Below are positions 8,863 to 9,175 of a DNA stretch of 9,175 bases, piece by piece. Each line of letters starts with the position of its first letter. Positions within the stretch are counted from its first letter, which is position 1. Below the pieces are notes generated by a model. That model did no database searches. It was not told the origin of the DNA and worked only from the letters and a program-made list of their open reading frames with translations. The stretch comes from Brevundimonas sp. (GTDB lineage Bacteria; Pseudomonadota; Alphaproteobacteria; Caulobacterales; Caulobacteraceae). The stretch spans positions 1-9,175 of the forward strand of contig NZ_JAVHLH010000099.1 in the NCBI RefSeq assembly GCF_031082345.1, read 5' to 3'. The position numbers and the translations under genes were made by a program.

Positions 8863-9175
8863 CTAGCCCTTGATGGACACGGCGCGACGCAGGAAGGCCG
8901 GGACTTCCGCCTCGCCGAACGGCCGGCCGTTGCTGCGCTGGGTCTCCTCGGCCGGGCGTGCGCCGCGGCGATCGGACTGACGCAGGTGGGCCTCCTGTGT
9001 CGGCCGGTCCTGGGACACGGGTTCGGCGGCGGCGACGGGGGCCACGACGGGCGTTGCGGCGACCTCGACCGGAGTATCCACCGCGGTCCGGGCGGACTTG
9101 CCGCCGCGCCGGCTGCGGGTCCGGCGGGCCGGGGCCGTCCCGGCCTCGACCACAGCCGCTTCCTCGGGAGCGGGC
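8863..9175 (-). CDS. C-terminal tail of a probable DEAD-box RNA helicase, 5' partial
   Basis: Only 103 C-terminal residues are visible; the frame is open at the right edge and no catalytic domain is in view. The visible part is disordered-looking. It has a basic patch (ARRTRSRRGGKSAR), then an Ala/Val/Pro-rich stretch, then a charged segment, and it ends in FGEAEVPAFLRRAVSIKG. The ending resembles the FGDxVPAFL-type C-terminus of many alphaproteobacterial DEAD-box helicases, which also carry basic, low-complexity tails. In C. crescentus the helicase RhlB (CC_1847) lies close to dgcB, which supports this reading. Alternatives are an FtsZ-like C-terminal peptide (IPAFLRR) or a NYN-domain protein with a basic tail. 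The 5' end, and so the true length and start, are outside the window. The gene reads towards the cyclase on the same strand. Confidence 0.45.
   Translation of the reverse strand, partial: PAPEEAAVVEAGTAPARRTRSRRGGKSARTAVDTPVEVAATPVVAPVAAAEPVSQDRPTQEAHLRQSDRRGARPAEETQRSNGRPFGEAEVPAFLRRAVSIKG

Noticed and set aside
7644..8873. 409-residue open frame on the + strand opposite the cyclase gene
   Set aside because: It mirrors the cyclase gene, shows no recognisable domain and is Gly/Arg/Gln-rich. The - strand has a full GGDEF domain and a good ribosome binding site. High G+C keeps antisense frames open.

Overview
The window is a GC-rich stretch (close to 70% G+C by eye) from an alphaproteobacterium, most likely a member of the Caulobacteraceae such as Brevundimonas or Caulobacter. 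Three things point there: the mixed isc-suf gene order, the family membership of every recognisable protein, and, from memory, a C. crescentus neighbourhood in which isc-suf (with IscR at CC_1866), the diguanylate cyclase DgcB (CC_1850) and the RNA helicase RhlB (CC_1847) lie close together. The genus is an inference.

Positions 1-6891 (+ strand) form one compact operon for iron-sulfur cluster assembly. The order is: an IscS/NifS-type cysteine desulfurase (5' end outside the window), sufB, a small three-helix membrane protein of unknown function, sufC, sufD, sufS, sufT, sufA, and a stand-alone TfoX N-terminal-domain protein. Most junctions are stop/start overlaps or gaps of 1-14 bases, so translational coupling is likely. 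Functionally, the cysteine desulfurases release sulfur from cysteine, SufB-SufC-SufD is the ATP-driven scaffold on which clusters are built, and SufA and SufT carry or help deliver clusters. No SufE or SufU sulfur shuttle is encoded in the window. The operon promoter, and probably an iscR gene, should lie left of position 1.

Positions 6869-9175 are on the - strand. A PlsC-type lysophospholipid acyltransferase converges on, and overlaps, the end of the suf operon. Upstream of it lies a GGEEF diguanylate cyclase, a probable DgcB homologue. A 112-base intergenic region follows, holding a near-consensus CtrA-type box and a GANTC site. At the right edge is the C-terminal tail of a protein that is probably a DEAD-box RNA helicase.

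Most of the window is housekeeping. The least explained parts are the small membrane protein inserted between sufB and sufC, the SufD that lacks the usual N-terminal helical region, the TfoX-domain gene at the end of the operon, and the possible cell-cycle control site in front of the cyclase gene. I see no RNA genes, insertion sequences, CRISPR arrays or phage genes.
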